Below, one piece after another: positions 16,968-25,376 of a DNA stretch of 64,000 nt. The position numbers and the translations under genes were made by a program. The notes beneath the pieces are model-generated. The model saw nothing but the letters and a program-made list of their open reading frames with translations. It did no database searches and was not told the DNA's origin. The DNA is from Lederbergia graminis (GTDB lineage: Bacteria > Bacillota > Bacilli > Bacillales > Bacillaceae_C): the NCBI RefSeq assembly GCF_042655485.1, contig NZ_JBHSMC010000001.1, positions 620,001-684,000 of the forward strand, read 5' to 3'. The stretch's first letter is position 1; the number at the start of each line of letters is the position of its first letter.

Positions 16968-17870
16968 TTAATGGGTTTTACATTTATCATAAAGATTTTG
17001 TTCTTTTAATACTTTAATCAGTGTTTCCCCGATAACAGATGGAGTTTCTGCTACTTGTATTCCGCATTCATTCATAACGCGAATTTTCTCATCTGCAGTT
17101 CCTTTACCGCCTGAGATAATAGCTCCAGCATGACCCATACGTTTTCCTGGAGGTGCAGTACGCCCACCAATAAAGCCAACTACTGGTTTTGTCATATTCG
17201 CTTTCACCCAACGGGCAGCTTCCTCTTCTGCAGTACCTCCGATTTCACCGATCATGATAACGGCTTCAGTTTCAGGATCCGCATTAAATTCTTTTAGTAC
17301 ATCGATAAAATTCGTCCCATTTACAGGGTCACCACCAATACCTACAGCAGTTGTTTGTCCGATTCCTGCTTGAGTTAATTGATGTACCGCTTCATATGTT
17401 AATGTTCCTGATCTGGAAACTACACCAACATGACCTTTTGTATGAATATATCCTGGCATAATACCAATTTTACATTCATCTGCTGTAATAACTCCTGGAC
17501 AGTTTGGTCCAATAAGACGTGTTTTCTTACCTTCCATATAACGTTTCACTTTCACCATATCTAGTACTGGAATATGTTCTGTAATACATATAACTAGATC
17601 TAATTCAGCATCAACAGCTTCTAGAATTGCATCAGCAGCAAATGGTGCAGGCACATATATAACAGAAGCATTTGCACCTGTTTCTTCAACTGCTTGGGCA
17701 ACTGTATTAAAAACAGGAACACCTTCAACTTCTGTTCCACCTTTTCCAGGTGTTACTCCGCCTACAATTTTCGTTCCATACTCTAACATTTGTTTTGTAT
17801 GAAACAATGCTGTTGATCCTGTAATTCCTTGTACGATTACTTTTGTATTTTTATCGACAAATACACTCAT
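16968..17870 (-). CDS. sucD: Succinyl-CoA ligase [ADP-forming] subunit alpha
   Basis: Alpha subunit of the TCA-cycle enzyme that couples succinyl-CoA hydrolysis to ATP synthesis. It begins MSVFVDKNTKVIVQGITG, has the CoA-binding Rossmann domain, the SRSGTLTYEAVHQLT motif, and the phosphohistidine in GKRMGHAGAIISGGKGTADEK. Length 300 is normal. It follows sucC by 69 bp as a two-gene operon closed by a terminator. Confidence 0.98.
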   Translation of the reverse strand: MSVFVDKNTKVIVQGITGSTALFHTKQMLEYGTKIVGGVTPGKGGTEVEGVPVFNTVAQAVEETGANASVIYVPAPFAADAILEAVDAELDLVICITEHIPVLDMVKVKRYMEGKKTRLIGPNCPGVITADECKIGIMPGYIHTKGHVGVVSRSGTLTYEAVHQLTQAGIGQTTAVGIGGDPVNGTNFIDVLKEFNADPETEAVIMIGEIGGTAEEEAARWVKANMTKPVVGFIGGRTAPPGKRMGHAGAIISGGKGTADEKIRVMNECGIQVAETPSVIGETLIKVLKEQNLYDKCKTH

Positions 17871-17939
17871 TTTTTTCCCTGCCTTTCAAAATTCTTACGG
17901 AAGACATTTACTCTCTTCTAATCTTCATTTAATAAGCTA

Positions 17940-19100
17940 TTATCCTACTAATTCGACAATTTTCTCTGCGCCATCCGCCATTGATTCCGCAGCAATAATA
18001 TTTAATCCTGATTCTTGTAGTATCTTCTTACCTAAGTCTACATTTGTACCTTCTAGTCTTACAACAAGTGGTACATCTAGATCAATTTGTTTTGCTGCTT
18101 CTACTACACCTGTAGCAATAACGTCACACTTCATAATACCCCCGAAGATATTAACGAAAATTCCTTTCACAGCTTCATCTGAAAGGATAATTTTAAACGC
18201 TTCCGTAACTTTTTCTGCAGTAGCACCGCCACCTACATCTAGGAAGTTCGCAGGATCGCCACCATAATGCTTAATTATATCCATTGTTGCCATTGCTAGA
18301 CCTGCACCATTTACCATACAACCAATATTTCCATCTAAAGAAATATAGCTAAGGTCATATTTAGATGCTTCAATTTCTTTTGGATCTTCTTCATCTAAAT
18401 CTCTATATTCGACAATATCCTTATGTCTGAATAATGCATTGGAATCGAAGTTTAACTTTGCATCTAGCGCCATTACATTTCCATCACCTGTTACGACTAA
18501 TGGATTAATCTCAGCAATAGAACAATCATTTTCAACAAAAGCATTATAAAGACTCAACATGAATTTTGCTGCTTTTCCAACTAATTGTGTTGGGATATTA
18601 ATATTAAAAGCTATTCTTCTAGCTTGGAATCCAGTTAATCCAACTAAAGGATCTATTGTTTCATAAAATATTTTTTCTGGTGTTTTCTCTGCAACTTCTT
18701 CAATTTCTGTACCGCCTTCTTCAGAAGCCATTAAAACAACACGGTCAGTTGCTCGATCAACTACAAGGCCGACATAATATTCCTTCTTAATATCACAGCC
18801 TTCTTCAATTAATAACCGTTTCACTTCTTTTCCTGCTGGTCCTGTTTGATGAGTTACTAACGTTTTTCCTAGTATTTCATCCGCATATGTACGAACTTCT
18901 TCCAGATTTTTCGCTACCTTTACTCCACCAGCTTTTCCTCTTCCTCCGGCATGGATTTGTGCTTTAACTACACAAACTTCAGACCCAAGTTCTTTGGCTG
19001 CTTCGACAGCCTCTTCAACAGTGAAAGCAACTTTACCATTAGGTACCGTAACCCCATATTTCCTGAGGATTTCCTTACCTTGATATTCGTGGATATTCAT
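17940..19100 (-). CDS. sucC: Succinyl-CoA ligase [ADP-forming] subunit beta
   Basis: Beta subunit of succinyl-CoA synthetase: an ATP-grasp domain followed by the CoA-ligase domain. The chosen start gives MNIHEYQGKEILRKYGV, the universal SucC N-terminus, and 386 residues, the usual size. Motifs include HAGGRGKAGGVKVAKN and DVGGGATAEKVTEAFKIIL. The ATG at 19100 lies 7 nt after GGAGG; the in-frame ATG at 19118 would add six residues that the family lacks. Confidence 0.98.
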   Translation of the reverse strand: MNIHEYQGKEILRKYGVTVPNGKVAFTVEEAVEAAKELGSEVCVVKAQIHAGGRGKAGGVKVAKNLEEVRTYADEILGKTLVTHQTGPAGKEVKRLLIEEGCDIKKEYYVGLVVDRATDRVVLMASEEGGTEIEEVAEKTPEKIFYETIDPLVGLTGFQARRIAFNINIPTQLVGKAAKFMLSLYNAFVENDCSIAEINPLVVTGDGNVMALDAKLNFDSNALFRHKDIVEYRDLDEEDPKEIEASKYDLSYISLDGNIGCMVNGAGLAMATMDIIKHYGGDPANFLDVGGGATAEKVTEAFKIILSDEAVKGIFVNIFGGIMKCDVIATGVVEAAKQIDLDVPLVVRLEGTNVDLGKKILQESGLNIIAAESMADGAEKIVELVG

Positions 19101-19145
19101 TACCCATCCTCCAATCATACAATTAAAAAATAAATTGCCATCTAT

Positions 19146-19175
19146 ATTGTATTAAAACGATTTCAATATGTCCAA
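19146..19175 (-). promoter_or_regulatory. Sigma-A promoter of sucCD
   Basis: TTGGAC (19170-19175), 18-bp spacer, TACAAT (19146-19151) on the minus strand, about 45 bp upstream of the sucC ATG. Confidence 0.6.
19152..19165 (-). promoter_or_regulatory. cre-like (CcpA) site in the sucCD promoter
   Basis: TGAAATCGTTTTAA on the minus strand matches the cre consensus TGWNANCGNTNWCA at all but one position (A for C near the end). It sits between -35 and -10, where a bound CcpA would block transcription. Confidence 0.45.
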
Positions 19176-19197
19176 TATTATAATTTTTAAGATATTA

Positions 19198-19482
19198 CTA
19201 TTGTTTATTTATTTGATCAATTTTATAAACAAACGCAAAAACTTCTGCAACTGCTTTATATAATTCTTCGGGTATTGTTTCGTTAATATTTATTTGACTT
19301 AATAATTCTAACAGGGTTGAATCTTCTTGAATTGGTATGTTGTTTTCATGTGCTTTTTTTATAATATTTTCGGCTACGAATCCTTTACCTTTCCCAATTA
19401 TACGTGGTGCATGGTTAGTTTCAACATCATAACTAAGTGCAACTGCTTCAAGCCTATTTCTATTAGGTTGCTGTGATTTCAT
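19198..19482 (-). CDS. ylqH: FlhB C-terminal-domain-like protein YlqH
   Basis: A 94-residue protein equivalent to the cytoplasmic C-terminal domain of the flagellar export switch FlhB. It shows AVALSYDVETNHAPRIIGKGKGF, then HENNIPIQEDSTLLELL and ETIPEELYKAVAEVFAFVYKI, each aligning with FlhB/EscU/HrcU domains. It lacks the transmembrane part of FlhB and the NPTH autocleavage motif, so it looks like the post-cleavage fragment standing alone. Its start overlaps the ylqG stop by 4 bp. Function unproven. Confidence 0.85.
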   Translation of the reverse strand: MKSQQPNRNRLEAVALSYDVETNHAPRIIGKGKGFVAENIIKKAHENNIPIQEDSTLLELLSQININETIPEELYKAVAEVFAFVYKIDQINKQ

Positions 19483-20732
19483 ATTCGTATATCAACTCCT
19501 GAATATGGTTGATGAACAGACATAAATTTCTTTTCTTTCTTCGAATTATTTATTTGAGATCCTGAAAAATGGACTGTTGCTAATTGATATCCTATAGCCT
19601 TTAGTCCTGTTTGTAATGGTTCGATAAATGGTTGTGCTAACGCTTTGATGTGTTCATTTTCATTAAATATATTCACTGTGACGATGCGATTTTGCACTTG
19701 CATATCTACTATAGTTTCGTGAACATATTGTAAATCTAAGTAAAATATTATTCTGCAGAAGTCAGCACTAATTGTACCATCTTTTGTCTTTTTCCCCGAC
19801 CATTGCATCGTTAAATCGGTTTTATGTCCTGCCAAATTTATCGGTACTTCGTACATAAGTTGCTGGAACCCATTAGAATCATTAGATACTATCTGCATCC
19901 CATTCATTCTATATAACATTTGTTCTACAATTTCTCTTGTCTTCATCGAAATAGAATCATCTTGTAATAGTTGTACTAACAATGGCTTTAAAGAATGCTG
20001 AATCGACTCTTTATTCAATTCATTATGTAATACATTAGCCTCATAAAATGCACCAGTCTGGTTTTGGGCAATTTTCAGCATCTGTGCTAATTCAAGATTA
20101 CTATTTCCTGACAACACATTATTGGTTCTCATCACTTCTAAATGGGTTAACAATTTATGACTTGAGTCCGTTTTGTTTCTCTCAACAAGAAGAGCATCCT
20201 GGAGAGAGGCAAGGAGATTTGTAAGGGATATATCCTTATTCACTGACAGTAAAGAGAGAAATATTTTTTCATTAAATGCCATATTATGCGTGTGCATCAT
20301 GCGTACTACTTGCAAGCTTTTTTCCATATCCTTAGATAAAGTCAATAAATGACTAATTTGAGCTATGTCATTTTTAGATAGAGGGATATTATGTTCCTGT
20401 AAAAAACGCAAAAGTGCTTTGTTAGTCTTCGTATTCGGAATATTCATGTATTGTAGCAATCCGTTATTATTTTCAAGATTTGTTGGTAACATTCTCAATT
20501 TAACTTCACTATCATTAGAGATGACCTGAAACCAATACCCCTTCCCATTAACTAGTGGCACTTCCAGTTTTGCAATCATTTTTTGTTCCCCTAGTTTTAT
20601 TTCTGCAAACGAACCTGGAAATAGTTTCGATACTTTTCCATGAAAAATTTGATTCACACTAAACTGCAAAGGAGTTTTATTTTTTAAAATTGATTTTTCC
20701 AACAGTGATTGGAAGGAAGCTTGCAACCTCAT
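19479..20732 (-). CDS. ylqG: YlqG, FliK-like hypothetical protein
   Basis: A 417-residue protein with a variable, mostly helical N-terminal two thirds and a C-terminal domain resembling the Flg_hook domain of FliK: LAGHKTDLTMQWSGKK, then IIFYLDLQYVHETIVDMQVQNR and LKAIGYQLATVHFSGSQ. No signal peptide or membrane segment. ATG 20732 is 8 nt after GGGGG and preferred over TTG 20738. The 4-bp overlap with ylqH suggests the two products work together, as FliK does with FlhB. The FliK relationship is inferred from pattern and context. Confidence 0.75.
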   Translation of the reverse strand: MRLQASFQSLLEKSILKNKTPLQFSVNQIFHGKVSKLFPGSFAEIKLGEQKMIAKLEVPLVNGKGYWFQVISNDSEVKLRMLPTNLENNNGLLQYMNIPNTKTNKALLRFLQEHNIPLSKNDIAQISHLLTLSKDMEKSLQVVRMMHTHNMAFNEKIFLSLLSVNKDISLTNLLASLQDALLVERNKTDSSHKLLTHLEVMRTNNVLSGNSNLELAQMLKIAQNQTGAFYEANVLHNELNKESIQHSLKPLLVQLLQDDSISMKTREIVEQMLYRMNGMQIVSNDSNGFQQLMYEVPINLAGHKTDLTMQWSGKKTKDGTISADFCRIIFYLDLQYVHETIVDMQVQNRIVTVNIFNENEHIKALAQPFIEPLQTGLKAIGYQLATVHFSGSQINNSKKEKKFMSVHQPYSGVDIRI

Positions 20733-20751
20733 ATACAATTCCCCCTTACAA

Positions 20752-21519
20752 TTAAATTTCTTTTTTTATAGGAGCAAATGTTTTTCGGTGAATTTCACAT
20801 GGTCCGTATTCATTAATCGCATCTAAGTGAATTTGAGTTCCGTAGCCCATGTTTTTATCGAAATGATATTCTGGATATAGTTGATGAAACTTCTTCATCA
20901 TCCTATCTCTTGTAACTTTGGCAATTATGGATGCAGCAGCAATGGAAACACTGTTTGCATCACCTTTAACAATAGATTCTTCTGGATAAATACTGTTTAA
21001 TTTAACCGCATCAATAAGCAGAAAATCTGGTTCGACATTTAGGTTAAGAATTGCTAATTGCATTGATTTTTTTGTTGCTTCGTAAATGTTAATTTGATCA
21101 ATATCATTAGCATCTACAACACCAATACCAATAGAGATGGCTTGTGTTTTAATATGCTCGTATAGTTCTTCTCGTTTATTTTCATTCAATTTCTTTGAAT
21201 CATTAAGTCCACGAATATAGCAATTTGCTGGTAAAATAACCGCAGCTGAAACAACGGGACCAGCTAATGGACCACGCCCTACCTCATCAATCCCCGCAAT
21301 CATGTTATATCCTTGTACTCTAGCTTTGTTTTCATATTTCATCATGGATTGATAATGGTCCCAATCAGCTAGCTCCTGCTCTCTATTTTTTTGCCATTTA
21401 GCTAGTAATTGTTGGACCCCTTTTCGAGTATCATTTTTAAATTGAGCTAGGAAGGGATCATCTTGGTTTTCTATTGTTTGTAATATGGTCTTTACTTCTT
21501 GAATAGATAGTCTTTTCAT
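20752..21519 (-). CDS. rnhB: Ribonuclease HII
   Basis: RNase HII removes ribonucleotides from DNA and RNA-DNA hybrids. The catalytic DEDD-type motif begins GIDEVGRGPLAGPVV (Asp78, Glu79), followed by LNDSKKLNENKREELY and LLIDAVKL, and the C-terminal KVTRDRMM and NMGYGT.IH signature. The first 65 residues are an N-terminal substrate-binding extension typical of Bacillus RnhB. Length 255 is normal. It heads the rnhB-ylqG-ylqH group. Confidence 0.97.
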   Translation of the reverse strand: MKRLSIQEVKTILQTIENQDDPFLAQFKNDTRKGVQQLLAKWQKNREQELADWDHYQSMMKYENKARVQGYNMIAGIDEVGRGPLAGPVVSAAVILPANCYIRGLNDSKKLNENKREELYEHIKTQAISIGIGVVDANDIDQINIYEATKKSMQLAILNLNVEPDFLLIDAVKLNSIYPEESIVKGDANSVSIAAASIIAKVTRDRMMKKFHQLYPEYHFDKNMGYGTQIHLDAINEYGPCEIHRKTFAPIKKEI

Positions 21520-21560
21520 TACAACTTATCCTCTCTACTACTTAATATCGGTTGAATCCA

Positions 21561-21597
21561 ATAAAAAATTTAGACCCCAACTAGTGGGGTCTAAATT
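21561..21597 (-). terminator. Intrinsic terminator at the end of rbgA
   Basis: Perfect 13-bp stem (21567-21579 with 21585-21597) with a 5-nt loop, followed on the minus strand by TTTTTTAT. The 5' arm overlaps the rbgA stop codon. Confidence 0.92.
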
Positions 21598-22453
21598 ATA
21601 CAGGAGCTACTTCTGGTAAATCCAGTGTAATATTACCTAGCTTTTGCATTCGTATATCCCGTACGATTACTTCAGCAGTCTTATCGTAATCTACTTCTCC
21701 TCCTGATGTTAAACAACCCCTAAACGTCCCTATTTGATCAAAGAGGGCTGCTATTTCATCTGGTATTTCTGTTAACTGATATCGATCTATTAAGCGTTCT
21801 TCATAGTTAGCTTTTAAATAATTCAAACCAAACACAGCAATATCTTGCATATCTAATAATGTATCCTTTATTGCTCCTGTAAGTGCTAATTTATAGCCAA
21901 TCTCTGGATCTTCGAATTTTGGCCAAAGTATTCCAGGTGTATCTAGTAACTCTAGTTCCTTACCAACTTTTATCCATTGTTGAGATCTTGTTACACCAGG
22001 TGTGTTACCTGTCTTAGCAATATTTCGTTTTGCTAGACGATTTATCAAAGTGGATTTACCAACATTCGGAATCCCAATAATCATTGCTCTAATGGCACGA
22101 GGTCTTAATCCCTTTGCCTTATGTCGTTCTAGTTTATCATGAAGTATAATCTTCGAAGTCGAAACAATATCTTTAATTCCACTACCAGCCTGTGAGTTAA
22201 TAGCTAATGCTCTAACTCCTTGCTCTTCGTAATGTTTGATCCAACGGTTAGTTAATTTCTGGTCTGCAATATCAGCTTTATTTAATAAAACTAATTTTGG
22301 TTTTTGCTGAATGATATCTTGTAACATTGGATTGGAGGATGAAATAGGTATTCGAGCATCAACTAGTTCAAAGATTATATCTACTAGTTTCAGCTTTTCC
22401 GTAACCTCGCGGCGCGCCTTTGCCATATGCCCTGGAAACCATTGTATTGTCAT
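21596..22453 (-). CDS. rbgA: Ribosome biogenesis GTPase RbgA (YlqF)
   Basis: Circularly permuted GTPase needed for late 50S subunit assembly. The permuted motif order is visible: G4 NKAD at 58-61, G5-like region NSQAGSG, then G1 GIPNVGKS at 127-134, G2 around TPGVT, and G3 DTPG at 171-174. The N-terminal MTIQWFPGHMAKARREV is diagnostic of YlqF. It follows lepB by 18 bp, as in B. subtilis. Confidence 0.98.
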   Translation of the reverse strand: MTIQWFPGHMAKARREVTEKLKLVDIIFELVDARIPISSSNPMLQDIIQQKPKLVLLNKADIADQKLTNRWIKHYEEQGVRALAINSQAGSGIKDIVSTSKIILHDKLERHKAKGLRPRAIRAMIIGIPNVGKSTLINRLAKRNIAKTGNTPGVTRSQQWIKVGKELELLDTPGILWPKFEDPEIGYKLALTGAIKDTLLDMQDIAVFGLNYLKANYEERLIDRYQLTEIPDEIAALFDQIGTFRGCLTSGGEVDYDKTAEVIVRDIRMQKLGNITLDLPEVAPV

Positions 22454-22471
22454 GAAAATATACCTCCATTA

Positions 22472-23014
22472 CTACTTAACATATCTAATATCTTTAATAG
22501 GCCAATAGACAACACTGGTGTCACCAATTACTTTGTCCATAGGAATAGTACCTATATGCCTACTGTCCTTACTAGAACGGCGGTTATCCCCCATTACAAA
22601 CAATTCACCTTCAGGAACAGTTTTATGGTCACTTGGTAAATCCTCTAATTTAAAATCTTGTGTGAGAGGGCCGTCTTTTACTTGTGCTTTATATTTATCT
22701 AAGTAAGGTTCTTCATATGCAACCCCATTTATGTATAACACATCATTTTTATATTCCACTGTATCACCAGGGAGGCCGATTACTCGTTTAATATAGTCTT
22801 TCTGTTCTGGCGCGTGAAATACAATAATATCGAATCGCTCAGGTTTTCCCAGTTTATTAACTATCATACGATCTCCATTATGTAAAGTTGGCATCATAGA
22901 ATGCCCATCCACAACGATTGGCGCAAATAGGAAGTAGCGAATCACTGCAGCTAAACCAATTGCAATTAAAAGTGCCTTCGTCCATTCCCATAATTCATTT
23001 TTCCCTTTTACCAT
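22472..23014 (-). CDS. lepB: Type I signal peptidase
   Basis: Membrane-bound serine-lysine signal peptidase that cleaves secretory leader peptides. One N-terminal transmembrane helix (about residues 9-31) precedes the catalytic Ser39 in DGHSMMPTL and the general base Lys76 in KDYIKRVIGLPGD. The later boxes FVMGDNRRSSKDSRHIG are intact. At 180 residues it is of the Bacillus SipS/SipT size. Second promoter not evident; probably co-transcribed with rbgA. Confidence 0.96.
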   Translation of the reverse strand: MVKGKNELWEWTKALLIAIGLAAVIRYFLFAPIVVDGHSMMPTLHNGDRMIVNKLGKPERFDIIVFHAPEQKDYIKRVIGLPGDTVEYKNDVLYINGVAYEEPYLDKYKAQVKDGPLTQDFKLEDLPSDHKTVPEGELFVMGDNRRSSKDSRHIGTIPMDKVIGDTSVVYWPIKDIRYVK

Positions 23015-23102
23015 TCATTTCACCATCCATCCATTAAATGCAGCCTATATTTTTTTATGTATACCCTATTGTACAGTAAGTTTAACCGTAATAAAAGTTT
23101 AA

Positions 23103-23138
23103 CCAAAAATAAAAGGAGCTTGTACCCAAGCCCCTTTT
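23103..23138 (-). terminator. Intrinsic terminator after rplS
   Basis: Minus-strand stem AAAAGGGGCTTG / CAAGCTCCTTTT (12 pairs with one G-U), GGTA tetraloop, then TTATTTTT. About 36 bp past the rplS stop. Confidence 0.92.
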
Positions 23139-23174
23139 ACTTCTTTTGCTTTTATATTCCGTAAAAATATAATT

Positions 23175-23519
23175 TTAGCGGATTTCTTTAATACGAGCTG
23201 CTTTACCACGTAATTCACGTAGATAGTAAAGTTTCGCACGGCGAACTTTACCGCGACGCACTACTTCTAGTTTCGCAATTCTTGGTGTGTGTACAGGGAA
23301 TGTACGCTCAACTCCTACTCCGTAAGAAATCTTACGAACAGTGAAAGTTTCACTAATTCCACCACCACGACGTTTGATTACAACACCTTCGAACAACTGG
23401 ATTCTCTCACGAGTACCTTCTACTACTTTAACATGTACACGTACTGTATCACCAGGACGAAAAGCTGGTAAATCATTGCGAAGCTGGTCTTTTGTAATTT
23501 CTTCAATAATTTTGTGCAT
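23175..23519 (-). CDS. rplS: 50S ribosomal protein L19
   Basis: L19 lies at the 30S-50S interface. The chosen start gives MHKIIEEITKDQLRNDLPAF, the usual N-terminus, with RIQLFEGVVIKRRGGGIS and GKVRRAKLYYLRELRGKAARIKEIR downstream; 114 residues. ATG 23519 is 9 nt after AAGGAG; the in-frame ATGs at 23528 and 23549 overlap or precede that site and are rejected. It has its own promoter, a leader RNA and a terminator. Confidence 0.97.
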   Translation of the reverse strand: MHKIIEEITKDQLRNDLPAFRPGDTVRVHVKVVEGTRERIQLFEGVVIKRRGGGISETFTVRKISYGVGVERTFPVHTPRIAKLEVVRRGKVRRAKLYYLRELRGKAARIKEIR

Positions 23520-23524
23520 CGTAT

Positions 23525-23612
23525 TCATCTCCTTCCAACCGACGTTCATGCAAACAATATCCCTTGCAGCGGAACACCGTTGTTCCAGACCTAAGACTTT
23601 ATTTAGTCCTTA
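23525..23612 (-). ncRNA. Candidate ribosomal L19 leader RNA
   Basis: The roughly 100-nt untranslated leader of rplS holds consecutive hairpins: CTAAGGACT / AAGTCTTAG, then GGAACA / TGTTCC, then a region with GCTGCAAGG...GTTTGCATGAACG just before the ribosome binding site. An L19 leader motif (autoregulatory) is described in this position in low-GC Gram-positives. I recognise position and hairpin architecture, not a verified covariance match. Confidence 0.55.
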
Positions 23613-23624
23613 GTCACAAAGAAT

Positions 23625-23653
23625 ATATTAACATACACGCTTTTTGATTGCAA
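23625..23653 (-). promoter_or_regulatory. Sigma-A promoter of rplS
   Basis: TTGCAA (23648-23653), 17-bp spacer, TAATAT (23625-23630), giving a transcript start near 23618 and a leader of about 100 nt. Confidence 0.7.
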
Positions 23654-23677
23654 TTATACTTTTAGAAAAAATGATTA

Positions 23678-24385
23678 CTATTTTTTGTTTTTTGATCGCA
23701 AATATTTATCATATAAATCTGGTCTTCTTGTTTTTGTTCGATTTAAAGATTCGCTTTCTCGCCACTCATGAATTTTTTGATGGTTACCAGATAATAAAAC
23801 ATCAGGTACTTTCAACCCTCTGAAATCTGCTGGTCTAGTATAATGAGGATGTTCTAACAGGCCAGTTGAATACGAATCTTGAATTGGTGAGTCATCATTA
23901 CCTAGTACACCTGGAATTAATCGTACAATGGAATCAATCATTACCATTGCACCTAATTCTCCACCTGTTAATATATAATCTCCAATGGAAATTTCATCTG
24001 TAACTACATGCTCTCGTATCCGTTCATCATAGCCTTCATAATGTCCACAAATAAAAATTAAGTGACTTTCCTTTGCGAATTCTTCTGCTTTTTGTTGAGT
24101 GTATTGTTCTCCTTGGGGGCATAGTAGGATTACCCTTGGTTTTGTTTGGGATTGTTCCTTCAGATGATCTACTGCATCAAAAATAGGTTGTGGTTTTAAT
24201 ACCATTCCTGCTCCACCACCATATGGGTAGTCATCAACTGATTGGTGCTTGTTATTAGAGAAATCTCGGAAGTTTATAATTTGGTATGAAACCGCTTCTT
24301 TTTCAGCTGCTTTCTTTAAAATCGATGATCCTAATACACCTGTAAACATTTCTGGGAAAAGGGATAAAACATCAATTTTCATCAT
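23678..24385 (-). CDS. trmD: tRNA (guanine-N1)-methyltransferase TrmD
   Basis: Forms m1G37 in tRNAs to prevent frameshifting. The SPOUT trefoil-knot motifs are present: LCPQGEQYTQQKAEEF, FICGHYEGYDERI, and SIGDYILTGGELGAMVMIDSIVRLIPGVLG. Starts MMKIDVLSLFPEMF at 24385 or 24382. It overlaps the rimM stop (TGATG arrangement), so translation is coupled. The rimM-trmD pair is conserved. Confidence 0.98.
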   Translation of the reverse strand: MMKIDVLSLFPEMFTGVLGSSILKKAAEKEAVSYQIINFRDFSNNKHQSVDDYPYGGGAGMVLKPQPIFDAVDHLKEQSQTKPRVILLCPQGEQYTQQKAEEFAKESHLIFICGHYEGYDERIREHVVTDEISIGDYILTGGELGAMVMIDSIVRLIPGVLGNDDSPIQDSYSTGLLEHPHYTRPADFRGLKVPDVLLSGNHQKIHEWRESESLNRTKTRRPDLYDKYLRSKNKK

Positions 24386-24912
24386 GGAATTAATCCTTCC
24401 ATCGGTTCAATTGTAATTTTTTTGTCTGCAACTGAAACACTCAAAACAACCTCATCTATATATGGTATAAGTATTTCTTTACCATCATCCGGCTTCACAA
24501 CCCATACATCGTTAGCACCAGGGGATAATATTTCTATTACTTTTCCTATATGTTCACCATCGACTGTTTCAACGTCACATCCGATAATTTCATGAAAATA
24601 GTATTCACCTTCAGGTAACTCTTGTAACTGCTCCTTTGTCACCTTTAAAATACCATTTTTCCACTTTTCTACGTCATTAATATTATTTAAACCTTCAAAA
24701 CTTAGTAAATCAAAATTTTTATGCCTTCTATGGGTTTTGACGACTACATCAATTGGCTGCTTTTGACCTGGGATAAAAAGATGAAGGTGGTTTCCAGGTG
24801 TATATCTTTCTTCCGGAAAATCAGTCCTCGAAATTACTCTTACTTCTCCTTGAATTCCATGGGTATTTACGATTTTCCCAACGTTAAACCAACTCTCCAA
24901 ACTCTCACTCAC
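24382..24912 (-). CDS. rimM: Ribosome maturation factor RimM
   Basis: 16S processing and 30S assembly factor that binds S19. N-terminal RimM domain starts FNVGKIVNTHGIQGEVRVI; the PRC-barrel C-terminal domain includes YYFHEIIGCDVETVDGE, IGKVIEILSPGANDVWVVK and LIPYIDEVVLSVS. 176 residues. It overlaps ylqD by 4 bp upstream and trmD downstream. Confidence 0.97.
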   Translation of the reverse strand: MSESLESWFNVGKIVNTHGIQGEVRVISRTDFPEERYTPGNHLHLFIPGQKQPIDVVVKTHRRHKNFDLLSFEGLNNINDVEKWKNGILKVTKEQLQELPEGEYYFHEIIGCDVETVDGEHIGKVIEILSPGANDVWVVKPDDGKEILIPYIDEVVLSVSVADKKITIEPMEGLIP

Positions 24913-25304
24913 CTTTCACGAATTTCTGTAACAATACCATCTTTTACTACAATAGTTTTTCCATTATTAATTTCATCCCAATTATCTCCTACTTGTACGT
25001 CGATAATCGCTTGAACCTCTTGGTCATGGAGTTCACTACCTAATGGTAATATTTCTAATTGTTCCATTTGAAATTCAATTAATTTTACTTTCTCTTTGCG
25101 GATATCGATTTCCTTGTCAAATTGGGACTTTAAACTACCAGATACCATTTTACGAGTTCTTTCCATCTTTCGCATTTCAAATAATAATTGATCACATTCT
25201 TTTTTCAGTTGCTGTTTATTATGTTTAAATTTTTCTAGTAAATTATTCTTACTCGTTTCCGTTAATATTTGTTTTACAGAAACAGTTTGGAGAATTCTCA
25301 TCAT
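24909..25304 (-). CDS. ylqD: YlqD family protein
   Basis: A 131-residue protein of unknown function. It starts MMRILQTVSVKQILTE, has a coiled-coil segment about residues 20-75 (KHNKQQLKKECDQLLFEMRKMERTRK), and a C-terminal small domain containing EVQAIIDVQVGDNWDEI and GKTIVVKDGIVTEIRER. Synteny with B. subtilis ylqD, between khpA and rimM, supports the name. Overlap with rimM suggests a translation-related role by context only. Confidence 0.85.
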   Translation of the reverse strand: MMRILQTVSVKQILTETSKNNLLEKFKHNKQQLKKECDQLLFEMRKMERTRKMVSGSLKSQFDKEIDIRKEKVKLIEFQMEQLEILPLGSELHDQEVQAIIDVQVGDNWDEINNGKTIVVKDGIVTEIRER

Positions 25305-25346
25305 ATCATCCTCCGCTCATTATAATATGTATACCTTAAATTTATA

Positions 25347-25376
25347 CAGAAAAAGGGAGGTGTTTAAGCCTCCCTA
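25347..25376 (-). terminator. Intrinsic terminator after khpA
   Basis: Minus-strand stem AGGGAGG / CCTCCCT (25354-25360 with 25369-25375), 8-nt loop, then TTTTTCT. It abuts the khpA stop and separates rpsP-khpA from ylqD-rimM-trmD. Confidence 0.85.
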
